A stretch of DNA of 60,552 nt from Gp6-AA40 sp050742535 (GCA_050742535.1 JBOGIQ010000006.1:1-60552), one strand, 5' to 3'; numbered from the stretch's first letter, positions 42,003 to 50,934 are shown. Numbers and translations: made by a program. Notes: generated by a model not told the origin, from the sequence alone.

Positions 42003-42457
42003 TCTTTCTCTCCGCGCACAAAAGGAACGACAGTGAGTGGTTCTCCGTCCTCGGTAGTCCGCGACTCGGCCAGAGTGGACTCTCCCGTGTAGGGTGGGAA
42101 CTCGTCTTTGCTGCCGATGGTACCCAGCAACACGGCAACGCCGAGAGCCATCGCGATGATTCCCGGCGACGCCGTCATGACGCCCGCGGAAAAGCCGGCG
42201 CCACCGATGTTGACGTTTGAGTGCCTGCGTAAGGTATAGAAGACGACGGCCGTCCCCAGGAACAACAGGGCGAAGCCGCTGAACAAGCCGACGGACCGTT
42301 TAATCATCGCCAGATGCAGGTGATACACGTGCAGGCGATACACGACGTGTTCGGCGTCGGCTGCGGCCAGCGAGCTGGCGCGGAACCAGATGATGTTCTC
42401 CACCAGGAACCACGCGATGGCCACCCGGGTGTCCTGGCGTTCCTGATTGTTCGTCAC
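41999..42457 (-). CDS. Small membrane protein of unknown function
   Basis: A 152-residue protein starting at GTG 42457. Two clear TM helices lie at about 53-74 (SVGLFSGFALLFLGTAVVFY) and 92-112 (MTASPGIIAMALGVAVLLG); the N-terminal 50 residues contain a possibly amphipathic stretch (VAIAWFLVENIIWFRAS). No cysteine. No family recognised. It lies 46 bases after the 987-residue gene and overlaps the small secreted protein gene, so the three probably form one operon. Confidence 0.7.
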   Translation of the reverse strand: MTNNQERQDTRVAIAWFLVENIIWFRASSLAAADAEHVVYRLHVYHLHLAMIKRSVGLFSGFALLFLGTAVVFYTLRRHSNVNIGGAGFSAGVMTASPGIIAMALGVAVLLGTIGSKDEFPPYTGESTLAESRTTEDGEPLTVVPFVRGEKE

Positions 42458-42503
42458 GTGACGATCCTGGCGACAACGGCAATACCGAGCGCAGGTCGCA
42501 ATG

Positions 42504-45467
42504 TCATACCGTCACCGGCTGTGGCGCGACCACCGCCTCCGCTGCCTGAAGGGCGAACACTTTGGTGCGCTCGGCGCCGTCCTTCGTCGAGGTAAAGGTC
42601 AGCGAACTGCTGCGCGCCTTGTCGGGGGACGTCCCCATCTGTAGAAGGCCGTCGAACACCGCGAAGACCGAGTTTTCCCCATTGTCGAATCCATCGAACG
42701 CGTTCAGAGCCTTGCCGAACGCCTTCATGGCGTTCTCGAGCTCCGACGTGCGGATGCTGCCGGTGGCGGTCAATAGCTTCGTCAACGCCTCGAAGGCCGC
42801 GATGATCCTCCTTTCGATTCTGCTCAACATCACGACGTCGATACGTACTTGTTTGTTGCGCGCCTGTTGCATGATCTTCGATACGTCCGGCGCGGCGATT
42901 CCCGGGATGGGCGACCGCAAGTCGATGTCGGCGTTGAGGAGAACGGATTCCGCGTCGACGAAGCCGTTTGGATTCTCTTCAACCAGCTCACGCACGCGAT
43001 CGCTCGCGTAGAGCCAGCCGACGGCACTCAGATTCCCTGCGCCGAAGTAATTCGCGAACACGATGCGGCGAAGGAGGCGCCGGACGTCGTCAGCGGTTGG
43101 CCTCAGCGCCAGCAGTTGCTGAATGGCCGCCTCAGCGAAGCGGACGTCGTACTCGGACTTCGTCCTGCCGACGCGGCCGTCGCGCTCCTCGAGAAACGGC
43201 TCGAGCGCGGATCTCGTCGCGCCCACCGCGTCCAGGCCAAGCTCCTCCGCGAACTCGAGATAGGCGTCGAGCTCGCTGGACGAGGTGTTCGTATCGTTGA
43301 ACATGACGCTGTAGCGCGCTGACGTTCCGGTGATGACGTCGATGGCGTACAGCCTCGTCTGCTCGTCGAAGGAGGAGCTGGCGGCGTTGGTCTCTCCCAG
43401 CACGCGCAGCAGGAAGCTGCTGAGCATCGCTTCTTCGCTCTTCGATCCGCGCTTGCGACGCTCCGACTCCGCCTTCATGTCGGCCGTAGTGAAGACGGTG
43501 ATGAGGCCATTGCCCGAATCTCGAATCTGCTGCTCGGTATCGACAATCACCCGGTGCATCGACTCGTAGTTGAAGTGGCGATGCCACCCGGCGATGTTGA
43601 ACTTCAGGGCTGTGCTGCTGCTGACCGTGTGCGAGATCAGGCCTCCGCGCAGCTTCACGACATCCGGCTGGAAGGTGGCCAGCACGTCCTGGAAGTCCCC
43701 TCGGCCTGCGGCGGCCATGTACTTCAGCCCGGTCGGATTTACCGCGCCAGCCGCGTCGCGCAGCTGGATTTCCATGTCGATGAGCGCGTCGTGCTCGGAG
43801 GCGCGGTTGTAGGCGGCATGCAGGGCCAGTGTGAACTTCTGCGCGGCGGCCTCCTTCAGGATCTTGTCGAACGACTTGAAGAACGCATTCCGGCGCGCCA
43901 CCACCTGCTTCACCGTGTCGAGCGCCTTCTCCAGCGCTTTGCGGTCGAGCGAATCGATGCCCGTCCCGATCAAGCGGCTCACGAAGTGACCGAGCTTCTC
44001 ATTGGCGAGCGCTTGGAGCCGCTCAGGCGACGAGATCGCCTGGAGCTGATCGAACAGCGGGTCGAGCCCGAACTCTTGCTTCGCCAGGGCGATGAAGCCG
44101 CGAATCTCCGTGTGGGCGGCGTCGCGGACCAGCGACAGCGTGCTTTCGACCCGATTCTTCAGTTCCGGAAGACTGGGGATATCCGTTCCGGGAATCAAAC
44201 CCAACGCCCATCCGAGCGGATCGCCATCGGTCAGCTGGCGGACGATGTTCCAGAGTGCGGGATCAATCTCCCCCTTCAACCGGTCCCACGACGTGAGCGC
44301 GTTCAACTCGTCGAGCTTCGCTGTCAGCAGATCCGCGCTTTTGGTGACGGGATCAAAGTAGCGGTCGAACAACGCCACCGCTCGCTGGTCCAGCGTCCGG
44401 TAGCTCTTGACGACCTCGGCCAGCTTGTCCTGGAATTCCTTGACCTCCGTCGTCGTCAAGGCGTCGATCGCTTTGCCGGTGTACCTGCCAAGGAAATCCA
44501 TGGCCAATCCATCGAGCTTGGCCTTCAGCGTCTCGATGCTGTCTACCTGGCCCGCTTTCGTGATGAGCGAGTCGGCGAGGTTGAGCCAGTTTCTGCCTTC
44601 GACACCCAGTAGCGCGCCGAGGAACTCCTTTCCGGACGCCGGCAGCCCTTCAGTCGTCAGATCGGCCGTGGCTTTGACATCCGCGGCGATCTGCAGTTCC
44701 TTCAGCCTTCGGCGCTTGACGACGACGCGGGCAAACCCTGGCGCCGACCCGGCAGTGACGTCCACCGAGAACCGCCCGGCAATCTGGCCGCTGACCGTGA
44801 ACTTGCCGACGACGCTGAGCGCGTAGTGCTCGGACAGGGCGATCTCGTTGGCCTTCAGCGATTTCGTCCCTTTGACCTCGTAGCCGGCCGACGCGCCGAC
44901 GCTGTATTTGAGGGCGCCCCCGAACTCGAAGGAAACAAGCTCTCCTGGTGCAGGGGGTGAGATCAGGTCACCGGGCAGATCCAGTCCACCCAGCAGCGCG
45001 AACAACATGTTCTCGAGCGGCGTGGCGCGATCGAACGACCGCACCGCGACGTAGGTGGCGTCGGCGCCCGCCTCGACCGTGGCATTCACCGAGAGCACCG
45101 AGTGCTTGAACGAACCCGGAGCCGACAGCTTCGCATCCCCGCCAAGCTCGAGCGCCAGCAGCACATTGTCCGCGGTCAGCGAATCGGCGAGCGAGAACCG
45201 GGTGACGAGATCGGCGCCGGCACCGTGGTTCTCCTTGAACATCGGGACGATGCGCGCCTTCGCTCCCGCCTGGATACCAATGCTTACCGAGCCTTGCGCC
45301 GTGAGCGCAATGTCTTGATTTCCGTCGACCTGAAAAGCTGCGTTCAGGATCGGGTTCGCGCCGGGCGCTAGCGCCTTGCCGATGTCGCCGTTCACGTCGA
45401 GGGCCAGCGCACCATCGGCGCCTGACCACAGCGGAATCTTGTCCTTGCTGATCTGCAGACTGGGCAC
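42504..45467 (-). CDS. Large uncharacterised cysteine-free protein (987 residues)
   Basis: GTG 45467 is preceded by AGGGGG at a six-base distance. No signal peptide or TM helix is visible. I see no cysteine in the whole chain. Residues about 1-255 look beta-rich with Gly/Ala/Ser/Val alternation (VSIGIQAGAKARIVPMF, ALKYSVGASAGYEVKGT). Residues about 260-600 are mainly helical with long charged helices. Residues about 610-700 mix strands and helices (ALKFNIAGWHRHFNYESMHR, GNGLITVFTTADMKAESERR, LSSFLLRVLGE), and the rest is helical, ending with a strand-like FTSTKDGAERTKVFALQAAE. I do not recognise the family. It may be a structural or effector-like protein; no catalytic motif is evident. Confidence 0.8.
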   Translation of the reverse strand: MPSLQISKDKIPLWSGADGALALDVNGDIGKALAPGANPILNAAFQVDGNQDIALTAQGSVSIGIQAGAKARIVPMFKENHGAGADLVTRFSLADSLTADNVLLALELGGDAKLSAPGSFKHSVLSVNATVEAGADATYVAVRSFDRATPLENMLFALLGGLDLPGDLISPPAPGELVSFEFGGALKYSVGASAGYEVKGTKSLKANEIALSEHYALSVVGKFTVSGQIAGRFSVDVTAGSAPGFARVVVKRRRLKELQIAADVKATADLTTEGLPASGKEFLGALLGVEGRNWLNLADSLITKAGQVDSIETLKAKLDGLAMDFLGRYTGKAIDALTTTEVKEFQDKLAEVVKSYRTLDQRAVALFDRYFDPVTKSADLLTAKLDELNALTSWDRLKGEIDPALWNIVRQLTDGDPLGWALGLIPGTDIPSLPELKNRVESTLSLVRDAAHTEIRGFIALAKQEFGLDPLFDQLQAISSPERLQALANEKLGHFVSRLIGTGIDSLDRKALEKALDTVKQVVARRNAFFKSFDKILKEAAAQKFTLALHAAYNRASEHDALIDMEIQLRDAAGAVNPTGLKYMAAAGRGDFQDVLATFQPDVVKLRGGLISHTVSSSTALKFNIAGWHRHFNYESMHRVIVDTEQQIRDSGNGLITVFTTADMKAESERRKRGSKSEEAMLSSFLLRVLGETNAASSSFDEQTRLYAIDVITGTSARYSVMFNDTNTSSSELDAYLEFAEELGLDAVGATRSALEPFLEERDGRVGRTKSEYDVRFAEAAIQQLLALRPTADDVRRLLRRIVFANYFGAGNLSAVGWLYASDRVRELVEENPNGFVDAESVLLNADIDLRSPIPGIAAPDVSKIMQQARNKQVRIDVVMLSRIERRIIAAFEALTKLLTATGSIRTSELENAMKAFGKALNAFDGFDNGENSVFAVFDGLLQMGTSPDKARSSSLTFTSTKDGAERTKVFALQAAEAVVAPQPVTV

Positions 45468-45759
45468 GGGGAACCCCCTTGCACCTCCTAGACGGACCTG
45501 TCGCGCATTTTCTTATCGCGCCGAAGTCTCTACGGGCACCCTGACGATCCCACGCGCCAGGCGGACGTAACAACGTCCGCCCCACGATCCTCATTTCGCT
45601 CCGACCGCCGGCAACGCGTCAAATCTGCGTACCTCGGCGCCACTCCGAGATCGCAGTAACTGCGACCCATCCGCCCCTCTGACTGACCCGATGCCGTAAA
45701 ACACGCACGAAACTCCCTGAACCGCCGAAGGCGTCGTCTCTTGCAGTCCAGACGGCCCG
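45468..45759. other. Intergenic region between the 987-residue gene and comM
   Basis: This 292-base divergent spacer holds one hairpin, GGCGGACGT (45560-45568) with ACGTCCGCC (45573-45581), loop AACA, followed by CCACGATC. The same arms and flank occur at 60418-60439. I see no convincing promoter for either gene and no small ORF of note. Confidence 0.5.
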
Positions 45760-47274
45760 GTGCTTGCCATGCTCCGCAGCGCTGCCGTCTTCGGCGTCGA
45801 CGCCTACCCGGTCGACATCGAGGTGGACGTGTCGTTCGGACTTCCCCACTTCACGATGGTGGGGCTGCCGGACGCGACGGTGCGCGAAAGCCGCGACCGC
45901 GTCCGCTCGGCCATCCGCAACTCCGGCTTCGACTTCCCGCGCCATCGCATCACGGTCAACCTTGCGCCGGCCGATGTGCGCAAGGCCGGGTCGTCGTTCG
46001 ATCTGCCGATCGCGCTCGGGTTGCTCGCGATATCGGGAGCGCTGAACCGTCACAGCGTCACCGACACCGTGGTCGTCGGCGAGCTCTCGCTCGATGGCGG
46101 AATCAATGCCATCCGCGGCGTGCTTCCCATCGCCATCGCCGCACGTCGTTTAGGCCTGAAACGCCTGCTGCTCCCGCCCCAGAACGTCGCCGAGGCGTGC
46201 GTCGTCGCCGGACTCGAAGTGTGCCAGGCCCGTTCGCTGCCCGACGCGGTCGCGGCGTTGAACCGCCCGGACGAGGCGCCGCTGGCGCACGCGTCTCCGG
46301 CCGTCGCGCCGCCTCCGTGTGCCGATGACGGTGACCTCTCGGACGTGCGCGGCCAGCTCTTTGCGCGGCGCGCACTGGAGGTCGCGGCGGCGGGCGGTCA
46401 CAACCTCCTGCTCAGCGGACCACCGGGCGCCGGCAAAACGATGATGGCGCGGCGTCTCGCCTCGATCCTGCCGCCGCTCTCTTTCGACGAAGCACTGGAG
46501 TGTACCGCGATCCACTCGGTGGCCGGAACACTGCCGCAGGGCGCCGGTCTTCTCGTCCAGCGTCCGTTTCGCGCACCCCATCACACGATCTCGAACGTCG
46601 CGCTCGTCGGCGGGGGCGCCATTCCGCGGCCGGGCGAGATTTCGCTCGCGCACAACGGCGTGCTGTTCCTCGACGAGATGCCGGAGTTCCACCGCCGGGT
46701 GCTCGAGGTGCTGCGCCAGCCGCTCGAGGAAGGGCGCGTCACGATCGCACGCGCCGCCCGCACCGCGGTCTTCCCGGCTCGATTCGTTCTCGTGGCCGCC
46801 ATGAATCCGTGCCCCTGCGGATTCAGCGGAGACGACCGCCGGCCGTGCCGCTGCACGCCCGCGCAGATCGCGAACTACCGCGGGCGGCTCTCCGGACCGC
46901 TGCGCGACCGCATCGACCTCATCGTCGAGGTGCCGGCGGTGCCGGTTGCGGCCATCGCTGAAGCGGCACCCGGAGAGGCATCGGCAACAGTACGGGAGCG
47001 CGTCTGCGCCGCCCGCGAGCGGCAGCAGTCGCGGTTGCCGGTTACCGGCGCGCGAACCAACGCGGAGCTGCGTGGGCGGTCCGGCATGCACGCGTGCCGT
47101 CCCGACACAGCGGGTCGTGAGCTGCTGAAGCGCGCGGCCGAGCGGTTCGGGCTCAGTGCCCGCGGCTACGACCGCGTGCTGAAGGTTGCGCGCACGATTG
47201 CGGATCTAGGCGACTGCGAGCGCGTCGGATCTGACCAGGTGGCGGAGGCGCTGCAGTACAGGCTGGTGGAATGA
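45760..47274 (+). CDS. comM: YifB/ComM family Mg-chelatase-like AAA+ ATPase
   Basis: A 504-residue AAA+ protein. GTG 45760 gives MLAMLRSAAVFGVDAYPVDIEVD, which aligns with the family start; ATG 45769 is an alternative. The N-terminal Lon-substrate-like domain (about 20-140) is followed by Walker A LSGPPGAGKTMMARRL, Walker B NGVLFLDEMPEF, and a cysteine-rich ring AAMNPCPCGFSGDDRRPCRC typical of the family. ComM drives branch migration during natural transformation in gamma-proteobacteria. No other competence gene is adjacent. Confidence 0.93.
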   Translation: MLAMLRSAAVFGVDAYPVDIEVDVSFGLPHFTMVGLPDATVRESRDRVRSAIRNSGFDFPRHRITVNLAPADVRKAGSSFDLPIALGLLAISGALNRHSVTDTVVVGELSLDGGINAIRGVLPIAIAARRLGLKRLLLPPQNVAEACVVAGLEVCQARSLPDAVAALNRPDEAPLAHASPAVAPPPCADDGDLSDVRGQLFARRALEVAAAGGHNLLLSGPPGAGKTMMARRLASILPPLSFDEALECTAIHSVAGTLPQGAGLLVQRPFRAPHHTISNVALVGGGAIPRPGEISLAHNGVLFLDEMPEFHRRVLEVLRQPLEEGRVTIARAARTAVFPARFVLVAAMNPCPCGFSGDDRRPCRCTPAQIANYRGRLSGPLRDRIDLIVEVPAVPVAAIAEAAPGEASATVRERVCAARERQQSRLPVTGARTNAELRGRSGMHACRPDTAGRELLKRAAERFGLSARGYDRVLKVARTIADLGDCERVGSDQVAEALQYRLVE

Positions 47275-47357
47275 GCCGCGCGGAATGCAGGTGACGTCTG
47301 GAAACAGGAATCGAGGCGCGGAACTGTAAGAGACAAATTGCGGCAATGCGCAGCTGA

Positions 47358-48323
47358 TTAGACGTGCGTCGGCGTTGGCTCTGACGTCACGTTGGGCACA
47401 AAGCCCATCCGCTCCATAGCCTCCGGATCGACATGCAGCAACTCGACGCTGAACCCTTGTGGATCCGTCAGGTATACGACCGTCGCCACTCCCGGCACGG
47501 TCCACGGTTCAACATGCCCTTTGAAGCCGTGAGCGTTCGCACGGCGATAGAGGTCGTCGAACTCCGTCTTGTCGGTCGTCCCGAGGGCAACGTTCAGGAT
47601 TCCCTGATCGCTGAGCATGTATCCGGCAGGATGGTTTCTGCTGCGCGGGCTGGAGTACTGCACGAGCTCGAGCAGCACGTCGCCCGTGCGGACGACAGCC
47701 GTCTCGCGCACGGCGTCGTTCAGTCCCCACAGGTTTTCATGCTCCGCGGTATGAACCAGCGTGTCCCTGGTGCGCTCGCACCGGAGCACGTCGACCCAGA
47801 AGCGCAACGCCCGATCGATATCGCGCACCGTTAGACTGACGCAGGCAATTGCAGGAGACGCCTGCCGCTCCGGAGACGCGGCCAAACTGCCAGCGGGGCT
47901 GTCCTCCATCAACTCGATTAGCGTGTCATCGGGATCGAACAGGCAGACGCGCCGCTTGCCGAACGTGCCAATCGGCTCGGTGATGAAGTCGCCGCCGAGC
48001 ATGTACACACGGTCAACGGCGGCGTCGAAGTCGGGGACGTGAATGCCGACGGTCGAATAGCCGATGTCGGACCGGCGCCATGACGGCCGCCGCGGCCGCA
48101 TGATCGGCCGCGTGAACTGAATCATCTCGATCTGCATGAACGGCTGCCGGCCAACGAGACACCACACGTCCAGCGAGCACTCCGGGAGGCCGGGCACGGC
48201 GGCGAACTCGGGACCGCCTCGCTCGCGCCGTTCACCGGCCGCCGCGAAGCCGAGCGCCCGCTGATACCACCAGTGCGTCCGGGTGAGGTCGATCGTGCTC
48301 AATGCCAGCTGACAACACTGCAT
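47358..48323 (-). CDS. Two-domain VOC (glyoxalase/dioxygenase superfamily) protein
   Basis: ATG 48323 with GGAGG upstream gives 321 residues. Two vicinal-oxygen-chelate modules: about 1-140 (MQCCQLALSTIDLTRTHWWYQ, GIHVPDFDAAVDRVYMLGGDF, VCLFDPDDTLIELMED) and 160-305 (ACVSLTVRDIDRALRFWVDVL, FDDLYRRANAHGFKGHVEPW, YLTDPQGFSVELLHVDPEAM). His and Glu residues at strand ends are suited to bind a metal. Substrate cannot be told from sequence. It converges on comM with 83 bases that show no hairpin. Confidence 0.82.
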   Translation of the reverse strand: MQCCQLALSTIDLTRTHWWYQRALGFAAAGERRERGGPEFAAVPGLPECSLDVWCLVGRQPFMQIEMIQFTRPIMRPRRPSWRRSDIGYSTVGIHVPDFDAAVDRVYMLGGDFITEPIGTFGKRRVCLFDPDDTLIELMEDSPAGSLAASPERQASPAIACVSLTVRDIDRALRFWVDVLRCERTRDTLVHTAEHENLWGLNDAVRETAVVRTGDVLLELVQYSSPRSRNHPAGYMLSDQGILNVALGTTDKTEFDDLYRRANAHGFKGHVEPWTVPGVATVVYLTDPQGFSVELLHVDPEAMERMGFVPNVTSEPTPTHV

Positions 48324-48404
48324 CGTGTTCCTCCCGGCCCGCCGGGGAATGACGGTCGACAACCTGCGGCAAGTTGCCGAGGAAGTACTGGCTTACCGCC
48401 GACA

Positions 48405-48433
48405 TTGACAGACACCAACTGCCGTACTTTACG
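48405..48433 (+). promoter_or_regulatory. Possible promoter upstream of the chimeric TIGR03435 gene
   Basis: A perfect -35 TTGACA (48405-48410), a 17-base spacer and a poor -10 TTTACG (48428-48433), about 120 bases before ATG 48552. The remainder of the 48324-48551 spacer holds nothing recognised. Confidence 0.3.
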
Positions 48434-48551
48434 GATCGCGCAGTCAGGGGTCGATGTGAACGTGCAAGGCGCCGGACTAATAATCCGACCTCCGAGGCCG
48501 CGTCTGAAGGCGGCTGCGAACCGCCCCAGTTGAATTTTGGGGAGGAAGTCC

Positions 48552-49526
48552 ATGCAGCGTGACGGGCGCACATCACGGTCGTTTGCGAGGGCGTTGGCCT
48601 TCATCGTGCTGTCCGCTATCGGCCTCTCGGCGCAATCAAGCCCCGAGTCGTCCGCACGTCGGACAGACGACACATTCGACGTCGTTTCGATACGGCCCCA
48701 CGAGGGCCGGGTTCGCAACGCCTCCGCAATGCGCCCCGGTGGGCGATTTCAGTCCGAGTCCACGCTGCGGCAGCTGATTCGATACGCCTATGGGTTGGAG
48801 CCGTATCAGCGGCTGGCCGGAACGAGCGACGTCCTCGATCGACAGTTTGTCATCGAGGCGAGAGTCGCGCCCGAACGTGTGTCTGCAACCGGTAGCCACC
48901 TTCCGATGGTGCGAGCGTTGCTCGCAGAGCGATTCAAGCTGCGGGTCCGCTTCGAGGATGAGATCCAGACAGTGGCGACGATCGTGCGGCGCGAATCCGA
49001 CAAGCCGGGTCTGCGTCTTCGCGCGCTGACGCACGATTGCCGGCTGCCCTCTCCCCCGGAAGACAAACGGCCGCCGTGCACGCTGGCGATCATCGACGGC
49101 CACCTCAAAGCCGTCGTCCCGAACATGGCTGATTTCGCACGACGCTTGTCGTACTCGGGTCGAGCATTCGTCCGTGGCACCGACGATGACGCCGCCTCCC
49201 AGGAGCGTCCAGCCACCAGGGGACTCGCTCCGGATTGCCCAGGTCCATACCGAATAACCCGTTCTCGTGAACTACAAGGGAATGTAAGTCCAAATTGCGG
49301 TTGCGCCGATACCGGCGGGAATGGCAATGTGCCAAGAGGGAGTATCGGCAGCCTCACCTTCGTGGAAGTCCTACGCGACAGGTTCGACCCCTTGGCAAGC
49401 GTCGACACGGCAGCGCACGAACTCGGTCACCAATTCGGACTTCTGGGCGACGGCGTAGGGAATCAGGGAATCATGAACGGGCAAAGCTTCGAGTTCATTC
49501 CGGCCCACATCAACATCTTGCGTTAG
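48552..49526 (+). CDS. TIGR03435-family protein truncated and fused to unrelated gene fragments
   Basis: A 324-residue open frame with a good ribosome-binding site (GGGGAGGAAG) and signal peptide. Residues 1 to about 206 are TIGR03435 (FDVVSIRPHEGR, RLAGTSDVLDRQFVIEARV, LLAERFKLRVRFED, ADFARRLSYSGRAFV), but instead of the usual DRTGLTG close the frame runs into a 33-bp repeat (49176-49208) and a stretch that, on the other strand, encodes the end of an EamA-type transporter. The last 50 residues (AAHELGHQFGLLGDGVGNQG, IMNG, FIPAHINILR) look like the end of a zinc protease with HELGH. It is most likely a recombination product and may be non-functional. Confidence 0.7.
   Translation: MQRDGRTSRSFARALAFIVLSAIGLSAQSSPESSARRTDDTFDVVSIRPHEGRVRNASAMRPGGRFQSESTLRQLIRYAYGLEPYQRLAGTSDVLDRQFVIEARVAPERVSATGSHLPMVRALLAERFKLRVRFEDEIQTVATIVRRESDKPGLRLRALTHDCRLPSPPEDKRPPCTLAIIDGHLKAVVPNMADFARRLSYSGRAFVRGTDDDAASQERPATRGLAPDCPGPYRITRSRELQGNVSPNCGCADTGGNGNVPRGSIGSLTFVEVLRDRFDPLASVDTAAHELGHQFGLLGDGVGNQGIMNGQSFEFIPAHINILR
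49172..49258 (-). pseudogene. EamA/DMT transporter C-terminal fragment (antisense within the chimeric gene)
   Basis: On the minus strand 29 codons read GYSVWTWAIRSE, SPGG and WTLLGGGVIVGAT, matching the end of EamA-family drug/metabolite transporters (a WTW segment, E-x-P, then a final glycine-rich helix). A stop codon lies nine codons upstream in the same frame and there is no start. It shares 33 bp exactly with the relic at 49658-49834. Confidence 0.5.
49176..49208. repeat. 33-bp direct repeat, copy 1
   Basis: Identical over 33 bases to 49701-49733. Both copies encode TLLGGGVIVGA on the minus strand, so they derive from related EamA-type transporter genes. Confidence 0.75.
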
Positions 49527-49657
49527 CGGGTGAAGAGTCCGGGGGAGTAAGGTATTCGACATCACCGGAACCAATGTCGTCGCCAGCGAGCGCGTCCGCG
49601 CAACGCCTCACGGACGGGAATTGGCCGGCCTTCCCACCGCAGAGGCCCTGCGAAGTG

Positions 49658-49834
49658 TCAGAATCCTTCTCGAGAGTCCATAAGAACCTTTACCGCAGTC
49701 GCACCGACGATGACGCCGCCTCCCAGGAGCGTCGCGCGGAACGACTCGACCTTTACTCCCGCCCCGCCCGTCGAAAAGAGGACCGCGGCCGCGAGGGCCT
49801 GCAGTCGAGCTGGATTTCGCTCGGTGTTCGCCAT
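49658..49834 (-). pseudogene. EamA/DMT transporter relic, internally deleted (58 codons)
   Basis: From ATG 49834 the frame reads MANTERNPARLQALAAAVLF, STGGAGVKVESFRA, which is the typical N-terminus and first helix of EamA transporters. It then jumps directly to TLLGGGVIVGATAVKVLMD, the typical last helix, and stops with TGA at 49658-49660. Normal members have about 300 residues and ten helices, so roughly 240 codons are missing in frame. Too short to be a transporter. Confidence 0.6.
49701..49733. repeat. 33-bp direct repeat, copy 2
   Basis: Second exact copy of 49176-49208, lying across the deletion point of the EamA relic. Confidence 0.75.
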
Positions 49835-49949
49835 CAGGTCTTTAATGTAGAGCGGTCGATAACGCTGTGCTAATCTGGCGAATCGTTTCTACCGAAACCG
49901 CATTGCGTAGGGGTTTGCTGGCCCTGCGGGCCGCCGGGCCGAGTTGAAG

Positions 49950-50885
49950 ATGCCGTCACGGCGCTACACGATTCTCATCGCCGACCGCACCTCTGGCGTT
50001 GTCCGCCGGGTGACGATCTCTGCGGGTCCCGCAGTGGCGGTGGCATGCGCCATCGTGACGCTCCCGGTGCTCATCGGCATCGGTGCCGCCTGGAAGGCCA
50101 AGAGCGAGGCTGCCGCTCTCTACTCGAGCAACCGTTCCCTGGAAGCCGAAAACTCCAATTACCGCGGGGCGACCGAAGCCCTGTCTGAACAGATTCAGTC
50201 GCTGCAGACGGTCGTTGCCGATCTCGGCGCCCGCTCGGCCCTCGATCCCGCGCTCGCCCGGGCCGTTGAGAAGCTGCCGGCGTTCGTGAAGAACCGCGCG
50301 ATGGGCGGGAACGCGGCCACCGCCGCCGTCGCCCAGCAGTCTGCCTACGCGTCGACTCTATCCGCCCTCGCGTCGCCGGACGATACATTCGGGCTGCTGC
50401 GGAACGTCCTGGAAGGACTCCAGTCGCGCCTCCACGACGTGCGCTATATGGTCGAGCGCCGAAACGCGCTGGCCGCCGCAACGCCGTCGATCTGGCCGGC
50501 GCATGGATGGCTCACCTCACGTATCGGCTCCCGCCAGGATCCCGTCTCCGGCGGCGACGATTTCCATGCCGGACTGGACATCGCGGGCGAGAAGGGCCAG
50601 CCAATCTACGCCACGGCGGCGGGCCGCGTCTCGCAGGCCGGATATCAGGGCGCCTACGGCAACCTGGTCGTCGTCGATCACGGCTTCGGACTGGAAACGA
50701 AGTACGGGCACCTCTCGTCCTTCACGGTGAAGCCGGGACAGGGCGTCAAGCGCGGCGACGTCATCGGCCGCCTGGGCGCGACCGGACGCGCGACGGGTTA
50801 TCACCTCCACTACGAAGTCCGCGCCAACGGCCGTCTCCTCAACCCGCTGCAGCTGCTCACCCAGCAGAAGCCGCGCGCCCAGTAA
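49950..50885 (+). CDS. Membrane-anchored M23 family metallopeptidase
   Basis: A 311-residue protein from ATG 49950 (TTG 49944 is possible). An N-terminal segment MPSRRYTILIADRTSGVVRR and a TM helix (about 27-46) precede a coiled coil (about 55-95) and the LytM/M23 domain (about 185-305): GSRQDPVSGGDDFHAGLDIA with the zinc-binding His and Asp, VDHGFGLETKYGHLSSF, and GYHLHYEVRANGRLLNP with the HxH motif. It cuts peptide cross-links in peptidoglycan or activates amidases. The coiled coil and position before secA resemble divisome or envelope-linked M23 proteins. Confidence 0.92.
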   Translation: MPSRRYTILIADRTSGVVRRVTISAGPAVAVACAIVTLPVLIGIGAAWKAKSEAAALYSSNRSLEAENSNYRGATEALSEQIQSLQTVVADLGARSALDPALARAVEKLPAFVKNRAMGGNAATAAVAQQSAYASTLSALASPDDTFGLLRNVLEGLQSRLHDVRYMVERRNALAAATPSIWPAHGWLTSRIGSRQDPVSGGDDFHAGLDIAGEKGQPIYATAAGRVSQAGYQGAYGNLVVVDHGFGLETKYGHLSSFTVKPGQGVKRGDVIGRLGATGRATGYHLHYEVRANGRLLNPLQLLTQQKPRAQ

Positions 50886-50896
50886 CCCGCCACGAA

Positions 50897-50912
50897 TCCG
50901 GCTGAAGCCGGA
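50897..50912. repeat. Small hairpin downstream of the M23 gene
   Basis: TCCGGCT and AGCCGGA with loop GA; preceded by CCACGAA and followed by CTCTAC. The inverted copy of the same element lies in the parA leader at 14478-14493. Confidence 0.5.
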
Positions 50913-50934
50913 CTCTACGAAACTCGCTTCCTTG

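Larger units (their letters stand above)
49527..49949. other. Degenerate region with gene remnants
   Basis: No intact gene of normal length. It contains the EamA relic (49658-49834, minus) and copy 2 of the 33-bp repeat (49701-49733). The stretch 49527-49657 shows nothing recognisable, and 49835-49949 is the probable leader of the M23 peptidase gene. Confidence 0.6.

Noticed and set aside
42452..42467. CGTCACGTGACG palindrome between the unknown genes, considered as a parS or regulator site
   Set aside because: Only 12 bp, does not match parS over the full length, and no second copy was seen in the window.
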